Positions 1-7,888 of a DNA stretch of 64,000 nt are shown piece by piece. The notes beneath the pieces are model-generated. The model did not search any database, was not told the origin of the DNA, and was given only the letters and a program-made list of their open reading frames with translations. Each line of letters begins with the position of its first letter. Position 1 is the first letter of the stretch. Both the position numbers and the translations under genes were made by a program. Origin of the DNA: Arcicella sp034519515 (GTDB taxonomy: Bacteria; Bacteroidota; Bacteroidia; Cytophagales; Spirosomataceae); contig JAXHOK010000031.1 in the NCBI GenBank assembly GCA_034519515.1, forward strand, positions 21,198 to 85,197. The letters run 5' to 3'.

Positions 1-311
1 GGCTCGTACGGTATGAGTCATAATATGATTTTTGTTTAGTTTACGCCCCTTTTATCAATTTGAATAATTTATTTTTTAATTAATTTACTCAAAAAAATAA
101 TTAATTTTTAATTTTGATAAAGTTAAAATTAATTGGAATTTAACTCAAAAAAAATCTATAAAAATATGAATTATTAAAAACCCATTGATAAAAATAAAAA
201 AAATAAAAAAATAAATTATTTTTCTTGTGTTAAAAAAACATGATTCGTAATCTTACATCGTTGATTATCAGTACGTTTAAAACTAATTTTTTCATATAAC
301 CCATTATTTCA
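1..311. other. AT-rich spacer, no gene seen
   Basis: The stretch is extremely A/T-rich, especially 60-240, with runs of A and T. I see no open frame of credible coding character, no RNA gene and no clear TAnnTTTG promoter. It probably holds the promoter of the small exported protein that follows, but I cannot place it. Confidence 0.5.
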
Positions 312-839
312 ATGAAAAAAACCGCCTTAGTTTTGAGTCTGTCTGTTCTTACTTTTATTTACGGCAAACACGACCCAAACATTCGTCCCCGAGTTAAAAA
401 TGAGCATTTAATTGTCTCGAAGCAAACTCCCAAAATCACTTCTCCAAAAGAGAATTCGCTTGTTCAACTGCAAAACGCAGGCATGATTCAAATGCAATTC
501 ATTCATTTGCAAAAAGCATTGGGTAAAATTGATATTGCATCTTACGCTATTGAGGGCAACACGCCCATCGTGCTGATTGAAACCTTGAATCATAATATAA
601 GCGTAAAAGGTTTTAATAAAATGGTTGATAATTTTAATTCGTTATACTCAACTGATAACGAATCTTTGATGGGAAATTACCAAAATTACGCCGACCAAAA
701 CTGTCAGAAAATTTATGGTTGTGTAGGTTCAGAATTCGGTTCTGACTGCGACTGGAAAATTATAAAATTTTTACCAAACCCTGAAAATTGCAAATTGAAC
801 CCAACGATTACGATGAGCAATGTCATGTTGTATAAATAA
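312..839 (+). CDS. small exported hypothetical protein
   Basis: A 175-residue protein that I do not recognise. The first ~18 residues (MKKTALVLSLSVLTFIYG) look like a signal peptide: a basic start, then a hydrophobic core. The mature part is polar and has four cysteines in its last 50 residues (C131, C137, C145, C160), which could form disulfides outside the cytoplasm. It stands alone: AT-rich sequence lies upstream and a strong hairpin terminator follows about 80 bp after the stop. The function is unknown, and a lineage-specific secreted protein is the most that can be said. Confidence 0.6.
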   Translation: MKKTALVLSLSVLTFIYGKHDPNIRPRVKNEHLIVSKQTPKITSPKENSLVQLQNAGMIQMQFIHLQKALGKIDIASYAIEGNTPIVLIETLNHNISVKGFNKMVDNFNSLYSTDNESLMGNYQNYADQNCQKIYGCVGSEFGSDCDWKIIKFLPNPENCKLNPTITMSNVMLYK

Positions 840-917
840 GGGAAAGGTAGATTAGCTGAGATGAATCTTACGACCTCAACTAATTTTAAAGAAAAACAAA
901 GTAAGGATTATAATGAA

Positions 918-949
918 AGAGCCTCTCATTTGAGAGGCTTCTTTTTTTG
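918..949 (+). terminator. intrinsic terminator of the exported protein gene
   Basis: An 8-bp perfect stem, GCCTCTCA at 921-928 with TGAGAGGC at 931-938, is followed by a T-run at 942-948. It follows the 312-839 gene on the same strand. A small open frame at 861-1064 reads straight through it and was rejected as a gene. Confidence 0.8.
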
Positions 950-1013
950 CTTTCGGCGGATTAAAATCCACCGTTACAAAATTGGTCATTCCTACGAATT
1001 TGAAGTTGCATTT

Positions 1014-1733
1014 TTAGTTCACAAATTTCTTAAAGAAGTATGCAACTGTAACAAGAGTGGTTAAGTAGCTGATATTTCCTAAAACATAGGTCAATACAGA
1101 TTTTACATAATTCATTATTTTCTTTTCTCCAAAGAACTGACCGATAGCCCAAGTTATGTATATGAAATAGACCCAAATTCCAATCGTTTGAATTATGGAG
1201 CTTGTAAATAATTTAGCAGTTAACAAAAATAGTCCGATGATTAAAATAGCTTCGCCCAATACAAAACACAAAAGAACAATAATCTCAAACAGATTATAAT
1301 TATAGTTTTTGAAAAATACCTTTGTCCAAAGCCCAATAAAGACTCCCATGATTAGGTTTGTATATCCGAGATGACTATCTGTCCAATTTCCAATTTCCTT
1401 TGTTCTGATTTCCTTTTTCAATACCTCATTAAATTGTACTTGGTCAACATTAAAAAAACTAATCTTAATGTGGGTAAAATGAGTGATTGCAGTATAGATT
1501 ACAGAAGAAAAAATTAAAAAAATGATAGGTTTTACATATTTATTTCTATCGTCAAAGATAAATTCCCTGACTGCTTTTCCTGGTCTTAGCAATAATTCTC
1601 TTGCTGTAAATAGGAAACCTTTCTCAAAATGTAATAAATGTTGTATTTCGTGAGAAAGATAATGTCCATCTATTCTTTTGGGCTTATTTGAAGGTTTGGA
1701 ATCGACTTCGGTATTCTCCTTTTTATTTTCCAA
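1014..1733 (-). CDS. DUF3667-like integral membrane protein
   Basis: A 239-residue protein. Its N-terminal third has the DUF3667 pattern: an H..LLHFEKGFLFTARELL stretch, then RPGKAVREFI and a basic RNKYVKP motif leading into the first membrane helix. Hydrophobic segments lie near residues 70-90, 130-175 and 180-200, so about four to five membrane passes are likely. The zinc-ribbon (CxxC) module that usually opens DUF3667 proteins is absent, and the protein begins with a short charged tail instead. The biochemical role of the family is not established. It sits just downstream of holA on the same strand (27-bp gap), possibly cotranscribed. Confidence 0.65.
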   Translation of the reverse strand: MENKKENTEVDSKPSNKPKRIDGHYLSHEIQHLLHFEKGFLFTARELLLRPGKAVREFIFDDRNKYVKPIIFLIFSSVIYTAITHFTHIKISFFNVDQVQFNEVLKKEIRTKEIGNWTDSHLGYTNLIMGVFIGLWTKVFFKNYNYNLFEIIVLLCFVLGEAILIIGLFLLTAKLFTSSIIQTIGIWVYFIYITWAIGQFFGEKKIMNYVKSVLTYVLGNISYLTTLVTVAYFFKKFVN

Positions 1734-1760
1734 TTTTTGTTTTCGTTATATGTGATTTTA

Positions 1761-2780
1761 TTAATGCAAAACCTTAAAAGTCATTTCTCTCAAAGCATCA
1801 CCATCGCTCAAAGAGCCACTTTCAACGCCTTTCGATTTCAAATCCAATTTCTTGATTTCACCGATAATTTGAACGACTTTTCCCAAAGGATAATTTCTTA
1901 CCGCCAAAGCATAATCTTTGGTAAAGAATGGATTTACGCCCAAAACGGTTGCCAAATTACGTTCAGATTTATCGGGTGTGGCGTGTGTAAGCAATACTTT
2001 TGAAAAGAAATTGAACAACAAAATTACAATGGGAGCAAGCGGATTGTCTTTGGGATTAGCCGCAAAGAAATTTACAATCTGATTAGCCCGCAAAACGTCT
2101 CTATTGATGATGGCTTTCTGAAATTCAAAATAATTATATTCTTTACTAATGCCCACGTATTTCTCCACGGCTTCGGCGTTGATTTCTTCGCTTACTTTCA
2201 GGTTAATGATGATTTTATCAATCTCTGACGCCAAACGTTTTAAATCACTCCCAACGTACTCACAAAGCATTTCAATGGCTTTCCTGCTAATCTTTTGTCC
2301 TGCTTCATGGCAATATTCCAGAATCCAATCGGGAACTTTATTGTCGTATAATCTCTTGGAAGGCATCATCACCCCCGCTTTATCAAATGCTTTTACCCAA
2401 GCCTTGCGTTCATCAGCGGCAGTCTTGAAAACCAATACCAAAATGGTGGAAGACAAGGGATTTTTAGTATAATTTTCCAAAGCCACCTGCATTTCTTTTT
2501 GTTCGATACCTTGTAATTGTTGGGCTTCCTTTACCATTATCAACTGCCTATCCGCCATCATCGGAAATCGCTTGGCGTGCGATAGTAGGGCTGGAATTGT
2601 CAACTCTTTTCCAAAGAAAACAAACTGATTGAAACTCCTATCCGCAGGTGAAAGAGCGTTGTCTTCTATATAATCGGATACTTTATCCAAATAAAAAGGT
2701 TCGTCTCCATGTAAAAGATACAAGGGTGAATAGACTTTTTTCTTCAAATCTTTTAAAACTTCGGCTACGGTTTTAGACAT
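1761..2780 (-). CDS. holA: DNA polymerase III subunit delta
   Basis: Delta subunit of the clamp-loader complex, which opens the beta sliding clamp onto primed DNA. The N-terminal fold opens with a 'PLYLLHGDEPFYLDK' stretch that replaces a functional nucleotide-binding loop. It is followed by the conserved LLSHAKRFPMMADRQLIMVKEAQ segment and an AAA+ lid/collar region, with total length (~339 aa) as expected. I take the start at MSKTVAEVL (2780); an in-frame ATG four codons earlier (2792) is possible. The start overlaps the 3' end of the ACP phosphodiesterase gene, so the two are probably translationally coupled. Confidence 0.93.
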   Translation of the reverse strand: MSKTVAEVLKDLKKKVYSPLYLLHGDEPFYLDKVSDYIEDNALSPADRSFNQFVFFGKELTIPALLSHAKRFPMMADRQLIMVKEAQQLQGIEQKEMQVALENYTKNPLSSTILVLVFKTAADERKAWVKAFDKAGVMMPSKRLYDNKVPDWILEYCHEAGQKISRKAIEMLCEYVGSDLKRLASEIDKIIINLKVSEEINAEAVEKYVGISKEYNYFEFQKAIINRDVLRANQIVNFFAANPKDNPLAPIVILLFNFFSKVLLTHATPDKSERNLATVLGVNPFFTKDYALAVRNYPLGKVVQIIGEIKKLDLKSKGVESGSLSDGDALREMTFKVLH

Positions 2781-3372
2781 AATTTTTTGCAAATTCTTGG
2801 CAATGATTAATTAATTGGGGAAAGAAAACATTAAATTCTGCTTCGTACAGTAAATAATCTTGTTTTAAATCCTCGGTAGCATTTTCAATTCCTGACTGAA
2901 AACTTAGTCGTTTTGAAATTCCTTGCAAAGCCCATTCTATTCCTTCATATTGTGTATAGCCCAAAAACCAGTTTCTTTTTATCAACGATTCTACCATCCT
3001 TTCCATTTCTATGGGAATATCATTTTTGCGGTTTATCAATAATTCATAAAAAGATTGGCTATAATCCTGCAAAGAAATCACGGAATATTGAGTAAAGTTT
3101 TTTGCCAAAACGTGGTCATAAAACATATCAACCACAATACCCGAAAACTTATGATATTTAGGTTGCAAACGGTCAATACTCCGACGCACAACTGGATGCG
3201 AATCTGTGAAAAAGTCAATTTCACGGTGCAAAGCCATGCCTTTGATGATGCCCTCGGAATACTGAGAATTAGATAATTTATTTAATCTTCCCTTGACAAA
3301 ATCACCAAGGAAATTCCCAATTTTAAGGTCGTCATCATTGCCAGAAAGATATGTATGTGCTAAGAAGTTCAA
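2773..3372 (-). CDS. acyl carrier protein phosphodiesterase (AcpH, DUF479)
   Basis: Predicted ACP hydrolase, which removes the 4'-phosphopantetheine arm from holo-ACP. The opening MNFLAHTYLSG, the IGNFLGDFVKG motif at about residues 17-28 and the ALHREIDFFTDSHP motif near residues 48-60 are the signature of the family. They contain the metal-binding His/Asp residues of this HD-like fold. At 199 aa it is a normal length. Its stop overlaps the holA start, suggesting one transcript, and the divergent neighbour is slyD. Confidence 0.88.
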   Translation of the reverse strand: MNFLAHTYLSGNDDDLKIGNFLGDFVKGRLNKLSNSQYSEGIIKGMALHREIDFFTDSHPVVRRSIDRLQPKYHKFSGIVVDMFYDHVLAKNFTQYSVISLQDYSQSFYELLINRKNDIPIEMERMVESLIKRNWFLGYTQYEGIEWALQGISKRLSFQSGIENATEDLKQDYLLYEAEFNVFFPQLINHCQEFAKNYV

Positions 3373-3442
3373 AATATGTAGTTTTTAGATGGCTTGGAAC
3401 ATAAAGATAATAAAAAACTGTTACCTTTTTAGGAGATATGTT

Positions 3443-3450
3443 TATCTTCG
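3443..3450 (+). promoter_or_regulatory. candidate -7 box for slyD
   Basis: TATCTTCG differs by one base from the Bacteroidota -7 consensus TAnnTTTG and lies 25 bp before the slyD start, a suitable distance. I see no convincing -33 element, so this is tentative. Confidence 0.35.
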
Positions 3451-3475
3451 TAACAGATTTTAAAAACTTAGCATA

Positions 3476-3988
3476 ATGCAAATTACGGATGGAAAAGTTG
3501 TTACCTTGGGCTACGAACTAACAGTAACAGATGCCGATGGGCAAAAAGAATTAATTGAAACTGTGGAGCAAGACGACCCAATGGCGTTTATTCAAGGCAT
3601 GAGTGGCTTGCCAGAAGCCTTTGAAACTAACATAAACGGACTTTCGGTAGGAGATACTTTTGAATTTGCCATTCCTGCGGAAGAAGGTTATGGCGAATAC
3701 GACCATGCTGCTATCGTGGAATTGCCAAAAGATATTTTCAAAGTTGATGGTGAATTTGTGGAAGAAATGCTTGAAGTAGGAAACTACTTGCCCATGACTG
3801 ATGATAAAGGCGAACAATTAAATGGCAGAATTTTAGCCGTTGAAGAAAATTTTGTAAGAATGGATTTCAACCACCCTTTGGCGGATAAAGAAATGTTTTT
3901 CAAAGGAACAATCATAGGAATCAGAGACGCAACAACTTCGGAACTGGAACACGGTCATGTACACGGAGACGGTGGCGTACATCATTAG
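3476..3988 (+). CDS. slyD: FKBP-type peptidyl-prolyl isomerase, SlyD family
   Basis: Cytoplasmic prolyl cis-trans isomerase and metallochaperone. The 170-residue protein has the split FKBP fold of SlyD. An FKBP strand region (residues ~1-70, containing EAFETNINGLSVGD and FEFAIPAEEGYGEYD) is interrupted by the chaperone 'insert-in-flap' domain (~70-125). The fold then returns with HPLADKEMFFKGTIIGIRDAT. The tail is histidine-rich (HGHVHGDGGVHH), as expected for nickel or other metal binding but shorter than in E. coli. It appears monocistronic, and a long palindrome (4003-4098) follows the stop. Confidence 0.93.
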   Translation: MQITDGKVVTLGYELTVTDADGQKELIETVEQDDPMAFIQGMSGLPEAFETNINGLSVGDTFEFAIPAEEGYGEYDHAAIVELPKDIFKVDGEFVEEMLEVGNYLPMTDDKGEQLNGRILAVEENFVRMDFNHPLADKEMFFKGTIIGIRDATTSELEHGHVHGDGGVHH

Positions 3989-4002
3989 GATTTGGTTATC
4001 AG

Positions 4003-4098
4003 TTATTGGTTAGTTGTTATTCGTTACTTTCTGTATGAGTTTCCTAAACAAATAACCAATAACAGATAACTCAGTAACAGATATCCAGTAACTAATAA
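4003..4098. repeat. imperfect intergenic palindrome (GTTAT/AATAAC words)
   Basis: The left arm (from GTTATCAGTTATTGGTTAGT) is the imperfect reverse complement of the right arm (about 4049-4080, AATAACCAATAACAGATAAC). A loop of ~20-30 bp separates them. Within each arm the same short words recur. It fills the slyD to dCMP deaminase gap and ends just before the deaminase ATG. Confidence 0.6.
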
Positions 4099-4101
4099 AC
4101 T

Positions 4102-4566
4102 ATGCAAAAACCAGCTTTTGATGATATTTTTATGGATTTGGCAGTAAATCTTGCCAAACGTTCACACTGTATTAAAGCCCAAGTTGGGGCGGTGCTTACC
4201 AAAGATACCCGTATTATTTCTATCGGTTATAATGGTCCACCCGCAGGTACGCACAATTGTGATGAAGAATTCCCGATTGGTGGTTGTGAGAGAGACTCGA
4301 AAGGAAGTTGCTCCTTGGCTCTTCATGCTGAACAAAATGCGATACTTTATGCTGTGAAAAATGGTTCATCCATCGAAGAGGCAACTATTTATGTTACGCT
4401 TTCGCCATGTATTGCCTGTGCCAGGATTATTTATAGCATGAAAATTTCAAAAGTTATATTCCTACATTCTTATGCAGAATATAAGAAGATTGAGAAAGAT
4501 GAAGGCGTGGAGTTTTTGAGAAAATTTGGGGTAGAGGTGGTGCGGTATATAGCAAGAGATGTTTGA
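4102..4566 (+). CDS. dCMP deaminase (ComEB-like cytidine/deoxycytidylate deaminase)
   Basis: Zinc-dependent deaminase that converts dCMP to dUMP for thymidylate synthesis. The catalytic zinc motif is complete: HAEQNA (H75, E77) and PCIACARII (C103, C106). The extra cysteine/histidine-rich insert between residues 50 and 75 (HNCDEE...CERDSKGSC) is the second zinc site typical of dCMP deaminases rather than cytidine deaminases. At 154 aa the length matches the family. Repeat-derived palindromes flank the gene on both sides. Confidence 0.9.
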   Translation: MQKPAFDDIFMDLAVNLAKRSHCIKAQVGAVLTKDTRIISIGYNGPPAGTHNCDEEFPIGGCERDSKGSCSLALHAEQNAILYAVKNGSSIEEATIYVTLSPCIACARIIYSMKISKVIFLHSYAEYKKIEKDEGVEFLRKFGVEVVRYIARDV

Positions 4567-4568
4567 AC

Positions 4569-4679
4569 TTGGATTCGTGGGATTTACAGATTTTTTTGAT
4601 TAATCTACTCGACATATAATCCTGTAAATCCTAAAATCCCACGAATCCAAATTCAGACTGGGTCGCCAAGACAAAATAT
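4569..4679. repeat. imperfect palindrome with conserved tail (GGATTCGTGGGATTT family)
   Basis: TTGGATTCGTGGGATTTACA at 4569 pairs with the reverse complement ending in ATCCCACGAATCCAA at 4650. The tail 4651-4679 (ATTCAGACTGGGTCGCCAAG and onward) recurs, reverse-complemented and with about four differences in ~30 bases, at 63735-63763. The element lies between two convergent genes and could also serve as a terminator. Confidence 0.65.
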
Positions 4680-4687
4680 CACAGACA

Positions 4688-6577
4688 TTACTTCCTCCCA
4701 ACATACCCCAACTGCTCATCTTCATCCTCAAAAACCAATTCTGCATCTTTTTCCCAAATTTCCATTTCACAAGGCTTGCAGTTGAATTTTAGTTTATATT
4801 CGTTTTCGCCATTTTTCAGAATCAAAGGTTCTACTAATTTTTCGCCCATCGTGTCCCGTTGAAATCTGGCACATTTTCCTAATTCGTATTTTACGCAATA
4901 TTTGGTCGTCATTACCCGTGCTTTTCCTGGATCCCATTGCAATTCAAAGGCTTTTTCAATTTCCGTTACCCCGTGTCTTTTGTAAAATGTTCTTGCCATT
5001 TTGTTGGAAACATTATACATAAAATCAAGCTGTTTAACAGGATAATCATGGTCAGTTTTTACAATTTGAAATTCCTTTCGATGGTATTCCTTTACCCGAA
5101 TATCAATCAATTGTTCCAAAACTTCTCTTCTAATTTCGTTGACTTTTGAAATAGGTAAAAACCAATTTTCTGAAAACTCAACCATCAACTCGTCCACAAT
5201 AAAAGGCGTATTACCCGTTTTTGCCAAATTCTTTTTAATATTTGGAATGACAGAATCCTGATTTTTTGCTAATTCTTTCGATACTTGTATAGTTAAACTG
5301 CTTTGGTGTTCGTCTTCATCAATTGCCAATAATTGAAAACCATCTGGTGTTTCTGTAAAATTCAACGAAACGCCAATTTTCCGAACAACGCTGTTTTCTT
5401 GCTCTACCATTTTATTAAACTCGGCATCTGAATTCCTGTAAATTATTGTTCCAACTGGCAATGGTTTGAAGGTATTTGGCACAACTACATTGTTCACAAT
5501 GATATTTATCTGAACACCGTCCGCTTCGTTATTTTCATTGATAAAAAATAGTCCATCGCCATTATTCAATTTTTCATAATTTTCAATTATATATCCATTT
5601 GCCTTGATTTCCAGCAACTTACCAATCAATTGCCCTTGCGATTTTGGACTTTCCCAATTACCGATTCTCTCTTTGCGTTTATTAACAAAATAGTCAGTAT
5701 AGCCTCTGTTGAAACTTCTATCCATTTCTGGCTCAAAATTATAGAAGGTTCTACCCGACGAAGCCTTTTGAAAATTCTCATTATTTTCCAAAAACGCATC
5801 TAAGCGTCTTCTCAAATAGGAAGTATTATTTTTAACATAAACCATATCTTTCAAACGCCCTTCGATTTTAAAAGATGTAATCCCTGCTTCGATTAGGTTG
5901 GGTAATTGGTCGCTCAAATCTAAATCTTTGATGGATAGTAAATGACTATTGGCAATCAGAGTATCGCCCTTTCCATCAATCAACTGATAAGGCAAACGAC
6001 AATTTTGGGCACACGAGCCTCTATTGGCACTACGCTCACCATTGGCAACGCTCATGTAACAATTCCCACTAAACGATACACATAAAGCCCCAGAAACAAA
6101 GAACTCTAATTCTACATCGGTGGCTTCACTAATTTCTTTGATTTGGTCTAAATTCAATTCTCTTGCTAACACCACTCGTTTCATGCCTGCATCTTTCAAG
6201 AATTTTACGTGCTTGGGGTCTCTGTTATTCGCTTGCGTACTGGCGTGGATGACAATTGGTGGCAAATCCATTTCCATGATTGCCATATCTTGAATAATGA
6301 GAGCATCCACACCAATATTGTATAATTGGTAAATGAGCTTTCTACACATTTCCAATTCATTATCATACAGGATGGTATTGACTACTACAAAAACCTGTGC
6401 TTTGAACAAATGGGCATAACGTACCATTTCCGCAATATCTTCAATAGAATTAGTCGCATTTGTTCTTGCTCCAAAAGCTGGAGCTCCAATATATACAGCA
6501 TCAGCCCCAGCATTAATAGCAGCCATTCCTTGAATCAAGTTTTTGGCAGGAGCAAGAATTTCAATTTTCTTTTTCAT
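4688..6577 (-). CDS. peptidase U32 family protein, RlhA-like RNA hydroxylase
   Basis: A member of the U32 'collagenase-like' family, now known to hydroxylate RNA bases (TrhP on tRNA uridine, RlhA on 23S rRNA cytidine). The U32 signature ELEFFVSGALCVSFSGNCYMS is present. Four cysteines (C166, C173, C189, C193) can ligate the 4Fe-4S cluster of these enzymes. At 629 residues, with a long C-terminal region after the TIM-barrel core, it resembles RlhA (YdcP) more than the ~450-aa TrhP. Substrate choice cannot be decided from sequence alone. An additional CVKYELGKC/CKPCE cysteine set near the C-terminus may bind metal. Confidence 0.8.
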   Translation of the reverse strand: MKKKIEILAPAKNLIQGMAAINAGADAVYIGAPAFGARTNATNSIEDIAEMVRYAHLFKAQVFVVVNTILYDNELEMCRKLIYQLYNIGVDALIIQDMAIMEMDLPPIVIHASTQANNRDPKHVKFLKDAGMKRVVLARELNLDQIKEISEATDVELEFFVSGALCVSFSGNCYMSVANGERSANRGSCAQNCRLPYQLIDGKGDTLIANSHLLSIKDLDLSDQLPNLIEAGITSFKIEGRLKDMVYVKNNTSYLRRRLDAFLENNENFQKASSGRTFYNFEPEMDRSFNRGYTDYFVNKRKERIGNWESPKSQGQLIGKLLEIKANGYIIENYEKLNNGDGLFFINENNEADGVQINIIVNNVVVPNTFKPLPVGTIIYRNSDAEFNKMVEQENSVVRKIGVSLNFTETPDGFQLLAIDEDEHQSSLTIQVSKELAKNQDSVIPNIKKNLAKTGNTPFIVDELMVEFSENWFLPISKVNEIRREVLEQLIDIRVKEYHRKEFQIVKTDHDYPVKQLDFMYNVSNKMARTFYKRHGVTEIEKAFELQWDPGKARVMTTKYCVKYELGKCARFQRDTMGEKLVEPLILKNGENEYKLKFNCKPCEMEIWEKDAELVFEDEDEQLGYVGRK

Positions 6578-6657
6578 ACGTTTTAATTACGATGATTCTA
6601 CTTGTAATAATGTATAAAATTAATAAATACTGGATGAAAGATTCAATACTTTGCAAA

Positions 6658-6738
6658 TGTAGAGACAAGGCACTGCCTTGTCTAATCGCTGTCAGATTAT
6701 TAGACATTAATAAGACAAGGCAGTGCCTTGTCTCTACA
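6658..6738. repeat. perfect inverted repeat of 26-nt self-palindromic arms
   Basis: The arms at 6658-6683 and 6713-6738 are exact reverse complements of each other (26 of 26 bases). Each arm also contains its own palindrome, AGACAAGGCA-C/G-TGCCTTGTCT. The 29-bp centre is AT-rich. It lies upstream of the U32 gene and downstream of the sigma factor, both on the minus strand. The design, an inverted pair of palindromic units, matches that at 13232-13308 and 29799-29876, although the sequence differs. Confidence 0.9.
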
Positions 6739-6763
6739 TATTATCAACGCACAGTATAAATAC

Positions 6764-6799
6764 AAAAACGCCTCACCAAAAAAATGATGTGGCGTTTTT
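6764..6799 (-). terminator. intrinsic terminator of rpoD
   Basis: The stem AAAAACGCC (6764-6772) with GGCGTTTTT (6791-6799) is followed on the minus strand by a U-rich tail. It lies ~20 bp after the sigma factor stop codon. Confidence 0.75.
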
Positions 6800-6821
6800 A
6801 AAACTTTATAATTCAAAAAAT

Positions 6822-7685
6822 CTACCCCAAATAAGTCTTCAAAGCCTTACTTCTCGAAGTGTGTCTCAATCGGCGAATGGCTTTTTCTTTGATTTGACGT
6901 ACACGCTCACGGGTAAGATTGAATTTTTCTCCAATTTCTTCCAAAGTCATAGCGTGTTCTCCGTTCAAGCCGAAATACAAAGTAACAACATCCGCCTCAC
7001 GTTGAGTTAATGTTGATAAAGCTCTTTGAACTTCTCTACGCAATGAATCATTAATCAAACCTGAATCAGGCTTGTCTTCTCCGTCATTTTCCAAAACGTC
7101 CAATAATGAGTTTTCTTCTCCTTGCACAAAAGGGGCATCCATAGATACGTGACGACCCGATATTTTCAAGGTATCAACTACTTCACCCGTTGAAATTTCC
7201 AATACTTCGGCTAATTCTTCGGGGGTTGGTTCACGCTCAAATTTTTGCTCTAATTCCGAAAATGTTTTCGAGATTTTATTCAGCGAACCCACACGGTTCA
7301 ATGGCAAACGTACAATACGAGACTGTTCTGCCAAAGCCTGTAAAATTGATTGACGAATCCACCAAACGGCATACGAAATAAATTTAAAACCACGAGTTTC
7401 ATCAAAACGTTGAGCCGCTTTGATAAGCCCCAAGTTTCCTTCATTGATAAGATCGCCGAGGCTAAGTCCTTGGTTTTGATACTGTTTGGCTACTGAAACC
7501 ACAAAACGAAGGTTTGCTTTGGTTAATCTTTCCAAGGAAAGTTGGTCTCCGTCACGTATTTTTTGAGCTAAAATAACTTCCTCCTCGGGTGTTAGCAAAT
7601 CCACCTTTCCAATTTCTTGCAAATACTTATCAAGTGACTGACTTTCTCGGTTCGTGATTTGCTTACTAATTTTTAGCTGTCTCAT
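6822..7685 (-). CDS. rpoD: primary RNA polymerase sigma factor (sigma-70, RpoD/SigA)
   Basis: Housekeeping sigma factor of the Bacteroidota type, 287 aa and without the N-terminal region 1.1 found in proteobacteria. Region 1.2 begins at DKYLQEIGKVDLLTPEEE. Region 2 contains ANLRFVVSVAKQYQNQGLSLGDLINEGNLGL, cut by the aromatic ISYAVWWIRQSI block that melts the -10 element. Region 3 follows, then region 4 with the helix-turn-helix (MTLEEIGEKFNLTRERVRQIKEKAIRRLR). It recognises the TTTG/TAnnTTTG promoters seen elsewhere in the window. It lies downstream of pnp but behind that gene's terminator, so it is probably transcribed on its own. Confidence 0.96.
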   Translation of the reverse strand: MRQLKISKQITNRESQSLDKYLQEIGKVDLLTPEEEVILAQKIRDGDQLSLERLTKANLRFVVSVAKQYQNQGLSLGDLINEGNLGLIKAAQRFDETRGFKFISYAVWWIRQSILQALAEQSRIVRLPLNRVGSLNKISKTFSELEQKFEREPTPEELAEVLEISTGEVVDTLKISGRHVSMDAPFVQGEENSLLDVLENDGEDKPDSGLINDSLRREVQRALSTLTQREADVVTLYFGLNGEHAMTLEEIGEKFNLTRERVRQIKEKAIRRLRHTSRSKALKTYLG

Positions 7686-7732
7686 ATTCTATCGGTGATA
7701 ATTTGAAATGGTTAACAAAACCTTAATTATGG

Positions 7733-7783
7733 AAAAAACCAAACGATTATTTAAGCACATTCGTCTATATATAATCGTTTGGT
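7733..7783 (-). terminator. intrinsic terminator downstream of pnp
   Basis: A perfect 12-bp stem, ACCAAACGATTA (7738-7749) with TAATCGTTTGGT (7772-7783), is followed on the minus strand by six T residues (the A-run at 7733-7738). It lies about 105 bp after the pnp stop and separates pnp from rpoD. Confidence 0.8.
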
Positions 7784-7888
7784 AGGTAATAGTTTAATTT
7801 TATGAAATGTATTTTGAAAGTAAAAGTAAATTTTACCTTTAAAATACTTAGTTCACAAATCAATAACGTAATTAAACGTTCCTTTGTT

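Noticed and set aside
861..1064. Open frame of 67 codons after the first gene
   Set aside because: It reads through a strong terminator (918-949) and overlaps the end of the DUF3667 gene; no coding character.
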